The notes under the pieces are model-generated. The model ran no database searches. It was given only the letters and a program-made list of their open reading frames with translations, and had not been told where the DNA came from. From positions 1,559,702-1,623,701 of the forward strand of contig NZ_CP059081.1 of NCBI RefSeq assembly GCF_015602705.1: a stretch of 64,000 nt of DNA. Reading direction: 5' to 3'. This document shows, piece after piece, positions 29,741-39,317 of this stretch (positions are counted from its first letter, which is position 1; the number at the start of each line of letters is the position of its first letter). The stretch comes from Acinetobacter lwoffii (lineage in GTDB: Bacteria > Pseudomonadota > Gammaproteobacteria > Pseudomonadales > Moraxellaceae). The translations under genes and the position numbers were made by a program.

Positions 29741-31189
29741 ATGCTTCAAGCGCAATATAGAGATTTATTACAGCATCCTGATATCAGCTTCGATCAGCCT
29801 GCCACGGGTGAATATATTGAAGTCAACGATGCAGCAACCCAAGCCACTTTGGCCTGGGTAAAATCCCATGACCGGGCGTCTGTAGAACAGCTGATTGTTC
29901 GTTCTCAGCAAGCCCAGAAAGCCTGGAAAGCCAAGACAGCTCTTGAACGTGCGGATGTGCTTTGGGCCTGGTTCGATCTGATGCAGGAACATAAAGAGTC
30001 CTTGGCTCAGATCCTGACTGCTGAACAGGGCAAGCCACTGGCTGAGGCGCGTGGTGAAATTGGTTATGCCGCTTCCTTTATCCGCTGGTTTGCCGAGCAG
30101 GCGCGCCGTATTGATGGTGACGTGTTGACACCAACGCTTGCCCATCAACGTTTATTGGTTATCAAACAGGCGATTGGGGTAACAGCTGCGATCACGCCAT
30201 GGAATTTCCCGGCGGCGATGATTACCCGTAAAGCCGCGCCAGCTCTGGCTGCTGGCTGTTCCATGCTGGTTAAACCGGCTGAACAAACACCTTTAACCGC
30301 CTATGCGCTTGAAGTTTTGGCCTTGCGCGCAGGTTTGCCACAAGATGTATTGCTGCATGTTAGTGGTGATGCGGTTGCAGTGGGTCAGGTCTTATGTGAA
30401 AGCGAAACCGTGAAAAAGTTAAGCTTTACCGGCTCAACTCAAGTCGGTCGTATCCTGATGCAGCAATGTGCGCCGACCATCAAAAAACTCTCCTTAGAAC
30501 TTGGTGGCAATGCGCCAGTTCTGGTCTTTGATGACGCCAATCTTGAACAGGCTGTACAGGGCATTATGGCCAGTAAATTCCGTAATAGTGGACAGACCTG
30601 TGTTTGTGCGAACCGGATTTATGTACAAGATGGCATTTATGATGCGCTGGTAGAAAAACTGGTGGCTGCCGTTGCCAAGCTGAAAGTCGGTGATGGCCGT
30701 GATGAAGCTTCTACCCAAGGTCCATTAATTGATGAGGCTGCGATTGAAAAAGTGCAGTCACATATCGCTGATGCAGTGAGCAAAGGTGCACAGGTGAAAA
30801 CCGGTGGACAGCGCTCAAATCTGGGCGGTACATTCTTCGAACCAACGCTTCTGACTGAAGTCACCCAGCAGATGCGTATTGCAAAAGAAGAAACTTTTGG
30901 ACCGTTGGCGCCGTTATTCCGCTTCAAGACTGAAGAAGAAGCAATTCAGATGGCGAACGATACGGAATTCGGTCTGGCCACCTATGTATTTACCCAAAGT
31001 ACAGCACGTCAGTGGCGTGTAGGCGAAGCCTTAGAATACGGTATGGTGGGAATCAATACCGGAGCTATCTCTAATGAGGTTGCGCCATTTGGTGGAGTCA
31101 AGCAATCAGGATTAGGCCGTGAAGGGTCCAAATTCGGTATGGATGAATATCTTGAAATGAAATATCTCTGTGTTGATATTTCTTCATAA
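29741..31189 (+). CDS. gabD: Succinate-semialdehyde dehydrogenase
   Basis: Aldehyde dehydrogenase of 482 residues, the normal GabD size: ITPWNFPAAMITRK near 147, LSFTGSTQVGRIL near 228, ELGGNAPVLVFDDA with the general-base Glu near 253, and catalytic Cys287 in GQTCVCANR. It oxidises succinate semialdehyde to succinate with NAD(P)+. I chose ATG 29741 because GAAAGAG lies 8 bases before it; ATG 29735 is too close. Confidence 0.93.
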   Translation: MLQAQYRDLLQHPDISFDQPATGEYIEVNDAATQATLAWVKSHDRASVEQLIVRSQQAQKAWKAKTALERADVLWAWFDLMQEHKESLAQILTAEQGKPLAEARGEIGYAASFIRWFAEQARRIDGDVLTPTLAHQRLLVIKQAIGVTAAITPWNFPAAMITRKAAPALAAGCSMLVKPAEQTPLTAYALEVLALRAGLPQDVLLHVSGDAVAVGQVLCESETVKKLSFTGSTQVGRILMQQCAPTIKKLSLELGGNAPVLVFDDANLEQAVQGIMASKFRNSGQTCVCANRIYVQDGIYDALVEKLVAAVAKLKVGDGRDEASTQGPLIDEAAIEKVQSHIADAVSKGAQVKTGGQRSNLGGTFFEPTLLTEVTQQMRIAKEETFGPLAPLFRFKTEEEAIQMANDTEFGLATYVFTQSTARQWRVGEALEYGMVGINTGAISNEVAPFGGVKQSGLGREGSKFGMDEYLEMKYLCVDISS

Positions 31190-31249
31190 TGACGTTTAAA
31201 AAGTAAACGTATTCATTAAAAAACTGATAAGAAAATATCAGCCTCCAGT

Positions 31250-31279
31250 GAATCCCGCGTTTAATTTAAACCGGGATTC
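31250..31279. terminator. Hairpin downstream of gabD, possible terminator
   Basis: GAATCCCG and CGGGATTC with an inner GTTTAA/TTTAAAC pair form a long imperfect stem. No T tract follows on the plus strand, so termination is uncertain. Confidence 0.4.
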
Positions 31280-31393
31280 CTGTGATGGAGCAAGGATTTA
31301 ACAGACAGATTGGAGCAGGGCATATTTTCAGTTGTTAAACCATTCTTCTTCTCTAAAATTCCCGCAAATATCAATTAAAGCATCAGCTTCTCA

Positions 31394-31675
31394 TCAGGAT
31401 TTAACCCTGATTTCTAACTTTAAACCAAAAGCATCCAGTAATTTCTGCATAGACTTGAGTGTTGGATTGCCTTCAGGTTGTTCCATTTTCTGTAGAGTCT
31501 GGGGAGCAATCTTGGTAATTTTAGCCATATCGTTGAGTGTGAGGTGCAACTCGGTACGAATGAAGCGAGCAACCTGATGAAAAGGCCAGTCAGGATTGTT
31601 ACTGACGGTTTCAAGTACAGACAATCTCTTTTGCATCTGTTGAATCGGAGTCAGTGGCTTGAAGCGTTTATCCAT
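31394..31675 (-). CDS. hipB: HipB-like antitoxin (HTH-XRE)
   Basis: Protein of 93 residues with a Cro/CI-type helix-turn-helix: LTLNDMAKITKIAPQTLQKM near residues 45-64, then EQPEGNPTLKSMQKLLDAFG. It is the second gene of a two-gene minus-strand unit and overlaps the toxin gene by 8 bases, so translation is probably coupled. The N-terminal 40 residues are an extension. It should bind the promoter and neutralise HipA. Confidence 0.8.
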   Translation of the reverse strand: MDKRFKPLTPIQQMQKRLSVLETVSNNPDWPFHQVARFIRTELHLTLNDMAKITKIAPQTLQKMEQPEGNPTLKSMQKLLDAFGLKLEIRVKS

Positions 31676-32972
31676 AATTCAGCTCCTCCAATTGTTGGCA
31701 AATATTATCAATTCGATACTGGCTATTTTCCAGAATTTCAGGTGCCAATTGCAGATACTGCATGTGCTCGAGTAATCCCTGATAAAGTGGTAATTGTTCG
31801 ATTAACACCGCTTTGATTTCTTTTGGATCAATCATCGTGCTTTCGGCGATCTGTTCAATGACTGAATGCCAAATTGGCATACCACCATGATCATCTCGCT
31901 CCCAACGCGTAGTTCGGGCAATACCATCTGGATGTAGCCACATCGGCGCAAAATCAAATAATGGGGTTAGTCGAATGATTCCATTATTGAAACGTTGAAT
32001 CGCTGTATTACGGGTATGATTGTCCTTATTGCCTAAAGCGACATTGGCAAGATCACGCTTCAAATATTCAAAGATTTCCTGTTTTGGTTCAGTACAGCAT
32101 TGCATCAACAGGCTACAGATCTGGTTATGGATCATTCTTACCCCAAAACCGGCTTTTCCTCCCAGAGAAGCAATACTTTCCTGGGCAATTCTTTCAACCT
32201 TCCCATCGCTGACTTTACGGTCAAATCGGGGAATAAATAAAGTCTTACCATGCAGCTCCAGTTCCTGATGAACACGAAGTCCCAGGTATTGGGCAATTTT
32301 CATATATAAGGCTTCGTGCATCAAAATTTTATCTAGATTCTGATCGCTGCCACGGCTGAATTTCACCAGCCAATGCTGTTTGACCTGATCATCTGTCAGC
32401 GTGTGATCCAGATAGAACAGGTCATCGTGACCTTGGGTCAGCAGTAATTTTGGCCACTCGCCCTGAATACCAGAAGAACCGGCAATAAAAAGTCCATAAG
32501 AGGCCAAGGATTCAATAAATTTTTCTTGACGTTCTACGACTTGGTCCAGACTAAAGCCATGATTCTGCTGAACAGGGAACTGCCCCTGTAGCCATTCATA
32601 AGCCTCTTTAATCCGTAAATTACCAATCGGATTGCCTGCACCCGCTTTTAAAAGCGCCCAGTCTGCTTGTTCCTGAGTATTTTCAGAAAAATTAAGCTGA
32701 AGGAGTAATTCTTTACGACCATAACCTTGAGGTAACAAATCCATCAGGAAGGCCGGCCAGGTAGATTGCAAGGTATTTTGCACATTTACTGGTAAATGAT
32801 AGGCTAGCGCATGCCCATCGCTTAGGTTCATATAAGAAATAGCATATTCAAATAGATATGATGTGCGCGTGGCTGCTTGCCATCCAGTTTGTTGTTGACC
32901 GACAATCTCAACAATAGCGCAATCCAGCCATTCATCTTCCTGATAAATCTGCAGTGTGCAATATTGATCCAT
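31668..32972 (-). CDS. hipA: HipA-like serine/threonine kinase toxin
   Basis: Protein of 434 residues, the usual HipA length. The Ser/Gly loop SSGIQGEWPKLLL near 165-177 corresponds to the autophosphorylated P-loop of HipA, WLVKFSRGSDQ near 205 has the ATP-site Lys, VALGNKDNHTRNTAI near 312 holds the catalytic Asp/Asn set, and PLFDFAPMW the metal-binding Asp. E. coli HipA phosphorylates glutamyl-tRNA synthetase and causes growth arrest; the target here is unknown. The kinase gene comes first and the antitoxin second, the reverse of E. coli hipBA. Confidence 0.85.
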   Translation of the reverse strand: MDQYCTLQIYQEDEWLDCAIVEIVGQQQTGWQAATRTSYLFEYAISYMNLSDGHALAYHLPVNVQNTLQSTWPAFLMDLLPQGYGRKELLLQLNFSENTQEQADWALLKAGAGNPIGNLRIKEAYEWLQGQFPVQQNHGFSLDQVVERQEKFIESLASYGLFIAGSSGIQGEWPKLLLTQGHDDLFYLDHTLTDDQVKQHWLVKFSRGSDQNLDKILMHEALYMKIAQYLGLRVHQELELHGKTLFIPRFDRKVSDGKVERIAQESIASLGGKAGFGVRMIHNQICSLLMQCCTEPKQEIFEYLKRDLANVALGNKDNHTRNTAIQRFNNGIIRLTPLFDFAPMWLHPDGIARTTRWERDDHGGMPIWHSVIEQIAESTMIDPKEIKAVLIEQLPLYQGLLEHMQYLQLAPEILENSQYRIDNICQQLEELNYG

Positions 32973-33221
32973 AATTTTATTAAAATAGTAAAGTAAAGTG
33001 ATTTTATTTATTATATACCTATTTTAATAAAAAACTAATTTTATCTTCTTAAAGTTCTTTATCGTTCTAAAAGGCCTTATCTTCACCAGAATACAAGGCT
33101 TATGAGGCTATATAACAAGATGTATCCTCATAGAAATCAATATATAACCCAATTAATTTTTAAATATCAGAGGAGCTCTAACCCTGGTTATTTATTATGA
33201 ATCTTTCTTTTGAATAAAATT

Positions 33222-34269
33222 TTAAGCGGCAAATAAAGGACTAAATCCCCGTTTACGTAGTAATTTTCGGTACATACTTGAGCTTCGATCTGCCGGAAAA
33301 TGAGCTTCTAAAGATAAGTCCAAAGGTAAATATTCAGGTTTCTGATTTTCTACAATTAAACGATCTTCTTCGAAAATTTTCAGATTAAATGCGTAGGCAT
33401 CTTCAACCGGTAAATCTTTATCATAATTACGGCAAATGGGCGCAAAAAGTCGTGTTGAACGCGCAGTCATGGGTGAAGCAGCATTCATGATGACCTGCTT
33501 GGCATGATTTGGAAAATGAATCGTAAGTGTTGCAGTAAAGGGTAGGCTCACTTCGAAATGACGTAACCATTTAAAATCTTCCTGACCGCTGCTCGGTTCC
33601 AATCGGATAACGTCCTACACTGCTGATGTAATCTGCGTTAAAACCAACCTCCGTTTCTGTCGTACTATACTCAGGAACTTCTACATCGTCCGGATCGCCA
33701 AAAGTATCTGGATGCACCCAGGCAAAATGTGCCACATCAATAAAACCTTCGAGCTGTCTTCCTGCAAAACATTGAATGTCTATCTGAGGGCAGACCAGTT
33801 GCTGATATTCAGCATCCTCCCAAAAAGGCATGTTAGGAATATGAGGTTCTGCATCCTTTGAAGCGCTTAATGAACACCAGATCAAGCCATACCTTTCTAC
33901 AGCAGCATAGGTTTTCAGATGGAAGCGCTCCGATATTTTATGCTGAGGATGTGCAGGAATACGGTTGCATTTACCTTCATTGCCAAAGCGTAAACCGTGA
34001 TAACGACACACCACGCCTTGGCCATCATTTTTTCCCAAGCTTAAAGATACACCGCGATGCGGACATACATCTTTCGCCACCACCAGTTCATCGTTCATTT
34101 TATAAATCACCAGAGGCATATCAAGCAGCATGCTACTTGTTGGCTGATCTGTAATATCACGCGCAAGAGCAATCGGATACCAGTGCTGAGCCAAGAGATG
34201 CCAGTCATGTTCCTCGAATGTCATATGGACTGGTAAGTCGGGACTAAAAGTAGCGATATTTGTATTCAT
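33222..34269 (-). pseudogene. Rieske non-haem iron oxygenase, frameshifted
   Basis: The first part (34269 to about 33590) encodes a Rieske domain with CPHRGVSLSLG and CRYHGLRFG (Cys-x-His and Cys-x2-His ligands) and the start of the catalytic domain with EGFIDVAHFAWVHPDTFGD, typical iron ligands. The second part (about 33600 to 33222) continues in another frame with DFKWLRHFEV and PFTATLTIHFPN to the stop. One extra base near 33590-33605 would explain the break. Intact relatives of about 350 residues are oxygenase components such as vanillate demethylase VanA. No reductase partner is adjacent. It is either a true pseudogene or a sequencing error. Confidence 0.75.
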
Positions 34270-34535
34270 AATGGGTTCTGTGTCGTGACCTTTAGCTGGA
34301 CTATAAAACAGCAAGGTGTTCTATGAAATTTCAATTAACTGGGCATAGGATTGCGTAAATCAGAACACTGACCGGCGATTAAAAACAAAATAAGCATCTT
34401 TCCAGGTTTTTTTATGTTCAACCACGCAAATATTGAGATGTGAGATATTTCTAAGCTTAAATCTCCTAAAAATAATCTTTTTAAGCCTATGTTCGCGCTG
34501 TCGATATCGGCTCTACCACTGAACTGGCTTTTTTA

Positions 34536-35501
34536 ATGACCTATATCATTGGCGCTATTTGTGTGTGGAATATCCCACTTGCTGCAGGGATAGCGGTTCT
34601 ACTCACGATCATTCTGATGGGCAAACAGACATTGCATCAATTTGCTGGAAAAACGATCCAAAGCTATGAGTTAAGAGACGGGCTACTTTTATTGGCTTTG
34701 ATATTGATTGCGTTGCCGGTCATGCCCAATAAGCCCTTGTGGGGCGCCGTACTGAACCCCTATATCATCCTTAAACTACTCATTTTAATCTTGATTGTGC
34801 AGTCCATGGCACATGTGGCAAAACGAATCCTGTCCAATGATAAGGCTCTCATTTTATCTGCCTTAGCCTCGGGATTTGTCTCCAGTACGGCCACAATTGC
34901 CAGTTTGGGTATGCAAGTCCGATCCGGGCGGGCCAGTGCAAAATTAAATGCAGGTGCTGGATTGATCTCCTGTATTGCCACCTTATTACAGCTTTTGCTG
35001 ATTGTTCTGGGAGTGAGCGTAGAATGGTTCAAGTTCCTGCTGATTCCGAGTTTGGTAGGGATCGGAATTTTATGTATTGCTGCTGGATTCTTGATTTATC
35101 GAACTCCCCAAGCGGATAACAGTACGACCATCAATGAAATACAAGAAATTGATAGCCGGATGTTCAGTATAAAAGAAGCGGTAATTATTGCGGTCAGTTT
35201 AACCTTAATCCAGGCAGGGATTTACGGCGCGAATCTTTTACTGGGGGATAGCGGCTTAATTTTAGGAACTTTTTTAGCCTCTTTATTTGAAGTGCATGCT
35301 GCTGTAGCAGGTGTAGTGATACAGGGAAATCCTCACAACCTGACTTTAATTTATGCGGTCATGATTGGACTTGCGGCACATGCGGTGTCTAAAAGTATCA
35401 ATTCTTTTGTGACCGGGGGATGGAAGTTTTTTCTGTATTTTGCACCTAGCCAGATTCTACATATGTTAGGACTTATCTTTATTCTTCTGAGTTTGAAATA
35501 A
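34536..35501 (+). pseudogene. DUF4010/MgtC-SapB family membrane protein, 5'-truncated
   Basis: 321 codons with about nine hydrophobic segments, including SALASGFVSSTATIASLGMQ near 110 and the terminal SQILHMLGLIFILLSLK; these fit the DUF4010 domain. Family members are usually about 410-420 residues with an N-terminal MgtC-like part. Similarity continues in frame before ATG 34536 (VDIGSTTELAFL) to a TAA at 34482-34484, so the MgtC part has been lost. No ribosome site precedes the ATG. Role of the family unknown; some are near ion homeostasis genes. Confidence 0.6.
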
Positions 35502-35542
35502 AGAAGGGCTGGTTTGCATATATTATGAAATGATCCAATCAT

Positions 35543-35559
35543 TTTAAGTCATTTTTAAG
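35543..35559 (+). promoter_or_regulatory. PmrA box upstream of eptA
   Basis: Direct repeat TTTAAG-TCATT-TTTAAG: two hexamers with a 5-base spacer, matching the known PmrA consensus YTTAAK-N5-YTTAAK. A possible -10 (TAGGCT, 35570-35575) lies 10 bases downstream. The gene begins at 35607. Confidence 0.78.
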
Positions 35560-35606
35560 ATTCAGATTCTAGGCTAAAGCATCTTAAAGTCTTTGAGCCA
35601 TGGATC

Positions 35607-37292
35607 ATGCTGAAGCTGTTTTCCCATTCGTCTTCTTTTAGTCAGCGACCTAAAAAGTCGATCAGTCTTTCAGGCTTCAATATGTTACTGGCTATTTGGC
35701 TAGGACTGATCCTAAACTTTGCTTTCTATCAGAAAATTCATGAATTTACGCCTTATGCCAATCTGAAAGCAGGTCTGTTAGTGGCCGCCACGGCATTGAT
35801 CATCATTGCCTTTTACAACTTGGTATTACAGTGGCTGAACTGGAAATGGAACGCCAAAATACTGGCCAGTGTCCTGATCATTCTGGGTGGTTTTAGTGCT
35901 TATTTTGTCAATAGTCTGGGGGTCGTTATTACGCCTGACCAGATCCAGAATATGCTGCAAACTGATGCCCGTGAAGTCCGTGATCTTTGGTCAATGCGAC
36001 TGATCATCTGGACACTGGGATTTGTAATATTTCCACTCGGCATCGTCTGGATGCTTCAAATTCAGCCTACATCGCTTGGATATCAGCTGGTGCATAAAAG
36101 CCTGAGCAGTGTAGTTTCACTTGGACTGATTCTAGGTTTATTATTCTGTTTCTATGTCGATTATGCAGCCATCTTCAGAGAGCATCGTGATCTGAAGAGC
36201 ATGCTTTCTCCACAAAACAGCATTGCGTCTACTTTGTCTTATTATAAAAAGAAAGCACCCAAAGCAAATTTGCCTTTGGTGGTTTTTGGCGAAGATGCAC
36301 ATCTGTTACAGCAGGCCCAAATGCAGGAGCACCCCAAATTGATGGTGCTGGTTGTTGGAGAAACTGCACGTGCCGAGAGTTTTGCCTTAAATGGCTATGC
36401 GCGCAATACCAATCCTGAACTGAGCAAGTTAGCGGTGATTAATTTCAATCAGGTCAGCTCCTGTGGAACTGCAACAGCCGTTTCAGTCCCTTGTATGTTT
36501 TCGGGCATGCCACGTGAGGCCTATGATGAGCAGCTAGCCAGCCACCGAGAAGGTTTGCTGGATATTGCCCAGCGCGCCGGGTATCAGGTGACCTGGATTG
36601 ATAATAACTCAGGCTGTAAAGGTGCCTGTGACCGGGTACAAAAGTATCAGATTCCGGCACAATTGAAACAGAAGTGGTGTGATGCTGGTGGTGAATGTTT
36701 TGATGAAATTCTGGTGGATAGCCTGAAAGATTATCTGGCGCATCTGGATAAAAGTAACCCGAAACTGCAGTTAATTGTGCTACATCAGATGGGCAGTCAT
36801 GGGCCGGCATATTTCAAGCGTTCCAAAACGCCGTATCAACCATTTCAACCAACCTGTAATAGCAATGCCATTCAGGGCTGCAGTACAGAAGAATTAAAGA
36901 ATAGTTATGATAATTCGATTGTATATACAGACCATGTTCTTGCCCAGATCGTTGAAACTTTAAAGCAGCAAACTCAATATCAGACCGGTTTCTGGTACCT
37001 GTCTGATCATGGAGAATCCACCGGAGAGCATGGTTTATACCTGCATGGTGCACCTTATAGCATGGCACCGACCCAGCAAACTCATGTCCCGATGTTGATG
37101 TGGTTCTCCGACGCCTGGAAGCAGCAGAATACTCATCAGGTCAGCTGTCTTAAAGCACAGACCGGACAGGCCCGTAGTCAAGATCATCTTTTCCCCAGTT
37201 TATTAAGTATGCTGGATATAAAAACGCAAGTGACTGAAGCTAAAAATGATATGCTTGCACAATGCTCACCATCATTAAAGAACAGAGCTTGA
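35607..37292 (+). CDS. eptA: Lipid A phosphoethanolamine transferase
   Basis: Inner-membrane enzyme of 561 residues (also called PmrC): five N-terminal membrane helices to about residue 190, then a periplasmic sulfatase-like domain. VVGETARAESFALNGYARNT near 249 contains the zinc-site Glu, and Thr288 in SSCGTATAVSVPC is the nucleophile that carries phosphoethanolamine. SDHGESTGEHGLYLHGAPY has the metal ligands. It moves phosphoethanolamine from phosphatidylethanolamine to lipid A, lowering negative charge and giving polymyxin resistance. It shares an operon with pmrAB (1-base gap) behind a PmrA box. Confidence 0.95.
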   Translation: MLKLFSHSSSFSQRPKKSISLSGFNMLLAIWLGLILNFAFYQKIHEFTPYANLKAGLLVAATALIIIAFYNLVLQWLNWKWNAKILASVLIILGGFSAYFVNSLGVVITPDQIQNMLQTDAREVRDLWSMRLIIWTLGFVIFPLGIVWMLQIQPTSLGYQLVHKSLSSVVSLGLILGLLFCFYVDYAAIFREHRDLKSMLSPQNSIASTLSYYKKKAPKANLPLVVFGEDAHLLQQAQMQEHPKLMVLVVGETARAESFALNGYARNTNPELSKLAVINFNQVSSCGTATAVSVPCMFSGMPREAYDEQLASHREGLLDIAQRAGYQVTWIDNNSGCKGACDRVQKYQIPAQLKQKWCDAGGECFDEILVDSLKDYLAHLDKSNPKLQLIVLHQMGSHGPAYFKRSKTPYQPFQPTCNSNAIQGCSTEELKNSYDNSIVYTDHVLAQIVETLKQQTQYQTGFWYLSDHGESTGEHGLYLHGAPYSMAPTQQTHVPMLMWFSDAWKQQNTHQVSCLKAQTGQARSQDHLFPSLLSMLDIKTQVTEAKNDMLAQCSPSLKNRA

Positions 37293-37293
37293 A

Positions 37294-37965
37294 ATGCATA
37301 AAATACTGATTATTGAAGATGACTTTATGATTGCCGAGTCGACTGAAACATTGCTCAAGCTGCATCAGTTTGATGTGCACTGGGTCAATAATGGGATTGA
37401 GGGTTTAAAACAGTTACAGCAGCAGGTCTACGATATTGTGCTGCTCGATTTAGGCTTGCCGATGATGGATGGCATGCTGGTGCTGAAAAATATCCGGCAG
37501 AAGTTTCCGAATTTACCGGTGCTGATTATCTCCGCCCGGGATCAGTTACAAAACCGGGTAGATGGGCTGAATCAGGGAGCAGATGACTATTTAATCAAGC
37601 CTTATGAATTTGACGAGTTGCTGGCCCGTATTCATGCCTTAATACGCCGTAGTGGTTTAAAAAATACCGGGATAGATACGAATAAGAAATTATCACACGG
37701 CAGTTTGGAACTAGATCTAGAGCAGCATATCGCTCTGTTTAATGGACAGGCTATAGAATTATCCAACCGGGAATGGTCCATTTTAATGGCCATGTTAAAT
37801 CATCCGAATAAAATTTTTTCCAAGAATGATCTGGAAGACAAGCTTTATGACTTTGATAGTGATGTCAGTAGTAATACGGTAGAAGTCTATATCCATCATC
37901 TGCGGGCAAAATTAGGAAAAGACTTCATCCGTACCATACGTGGGCTAGGATATCGCTTAGGATGA
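37294..37965 (+). CDS. pmrA: PmrA response regulator
   Basis: OmpR/PhoB-type regulator of 223 residues. The receiver domain has acidic residues EDD at 8-10, phospho-acceptor Asp52 in VLLDLGLP and Lys in LIKPYEFDEL near 104. The winged-helix DNA-binding domain ends in SSNTVEVYIHHLRAKLGKDF, with the recognition helix. It should bind the box at 35543-35559 and raise eptA expression when phosphorylated by PmrB. It overlaps pmrB by 4 bases. Confidence 0.95.
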   Translation: MHKILIIEDDFMIAESTETLLKLHQFDVHWVNNGIEGLKQLQQQVYDIVLLDLGLPMMDGMLVLKNIRQKFPNLPVLIISARDQLQNRVDGLNQGADDYLIKPYEFDELLARIHALIRRSGLKNTGIDTNKKLSHGSLELDLEQHIALFNGQAIELSNREWSILMAMLNHPNKIFSKNDLEDKLYDFDSDVSSNTVEVYIHHLRAKLGKDFIRTIRGLGYRLG

Positions 37966-39290
37966 GCGCCATGCAGAAACGTTATTCCTTGCAAAAACGT
38001 CTGGTTATTTATATTTCATTATTTAGCGTAGTACTGGGCTGTGTGCTGATCTTTTCGGCATACCGGATTGCGCTCGAAGAAATTAATGAAGTACTGGATA
38101 AACAGATGCAAAGTCTGGCAGAGCGTATTGCAGAAAATCATCCGCAGCCCCTGCAGAGTCAAATCGATCTATCCAAACAATACAGTGAAGAAGATTTATT
38201 TGTAGATATCTGGTCCTATACAGATACAGCCACTTCCTTCCATCCGCAAGATATTCTGGTGGCACCGGTCAGGAAAGCAGGTTTCTACAAGCATCAAACG
38301 CCATATGGAACCTGGTTAACTTATATTATTCCTGCTAAGCAATTACAGATTCAGGTGAGCCAGCAGCAAAATGTCCGGCAGGAACTGGCGCTGGAACTGG
38401 CAGCCAATATGTTTCTTCCCTATGTGCTTTTTTTACCTTTTGCATTATTTGGCTTAGGCTGGATGATCCGGAAAAATTTTCAGCCGCTCAATGATTTTAA
38501 AACTGAATTGGCCAGCCGCAAGGCACAAGACTTAAAGCCAATTGCAATGAAAGATTATCCCCTGGAGCTGGAACCGACCATTCAGGAAATGAATTATCTG
38601 TTTGGCCGAATTTCTCTGGCCCAACAGGAACAACGTCAATTTGTAGCAGATTCTGCGCATGAATTACGCACGCCACTGACGGCGTTGAATTTACAGCTAC
38701 AAATTTTGCTGCAGCAGTTTCCTCAAAGCGAGTCTATCCATAATTTGAGCCAAGGCATTTTGCGTATGCAGCATCTGGTCAACCAGTTATTAAGTCTGGC
38801 CAAACAGGATGTGACCGAAGGTTTAAGAGAACCTGTTCAATTGCTATCACTGAATCAAATGACAGTCACCTGTATCGAAGAACTGATTCAACTGGCGCTA
38901 CAGAAAGACATTGATTTAGGAGTAGAACAGCAGCAGGAACTGTTGATTCAGGGCCAAGCTTCGGCCCTGCACTCGATTATTTATAATTTAATTGATAATG
39001 CGATTAAATATACCCCGAAGGATGGTGTAATTAATGTGTCGATTTTCCAGCAAGGCCAGCAGGCAGTTTTACAGATTGAAGACAGTGGGGCAGGGATAGA
39101 TCCTGCTCAATTTACTCAGATCCGGCAACGCTTCTACCGGATACATAACCATGCAGAAATTGGCAGCGGTTTGGGTTTATCCATTGTAGATAAAGCCACC
39201 GAGCGCTTGGGTGGAACACTAGAATTTTCGCGAAGTACCAATCTGAGTGGCCTTTGTGTACAGGTCAAGCTTCCTTTAATCGAAGCCTAA
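37962..39290 (+). CDS. pmrB: PmrB sensor histidine kinase
   Basis: Membrane kinase of 442 residues: helix at about 14-34, periplasmic loop, second helix near 150-165, then HisKA with the phospho-accepting His233 in ADSAHELRTPL, and HATPase with NLIDNAIKYTP near 344, EDSGAGID and GSGLGLSIVDKA. It senses iron, acid or cationic peptides and phosphorylates PmrA. All catalytic boxes look intact. Changes in this gene are a common cause of colistin resistance, but I cannot judge that without a reference. Confidence 0.95.
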   Translation: MSAMQKRYSLQKRLVIYISLFSVVLGCVLIFSAYRIALEEINEVLDKQMQSLAERIAENHPQPLQSQIDLSKQYSEEDLFVDIWSYTDTATSFHPQDILVAPVRKAGFYKHQTPYGTWLTYIIPAKQLQIQVSQQQNVRQELALELAANMFLPYVLFLPFALFGLGWMIRKNFQPLNDFKTELASRKAQDLKPIAMKDYPLELEPTIQEMNYLFGRISLAQQEQRQFVADSAHELRTPLTALNLQLQILLQQFPQSESIHNLSQGILRMQHLVNQLLSLAKQDVTEGLREPVQLLSLNQMTVTCIEELIQLALQKDIDLGVEQQQELLIQGQASALHSIIYNLIDNAIKYTPKDGVINVSIFQQGQQAVLQIEDSGAGIDPAQFTQIRQRFYRIHNHAEIGSGLGLSIVDKATERLGGTLEFSRSTNLSGLCVQVKLPLIEA

Positions 39291-39317
39291 GCGAATAAGC
39301 TTCTGGTTTTTTTGGAG

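Noticed and set aside
32020..32268. Plus-strand open frame inside hipA
   Set aside because: It overlaps the conserved kinase core on the other strand and shows no family resemblance.
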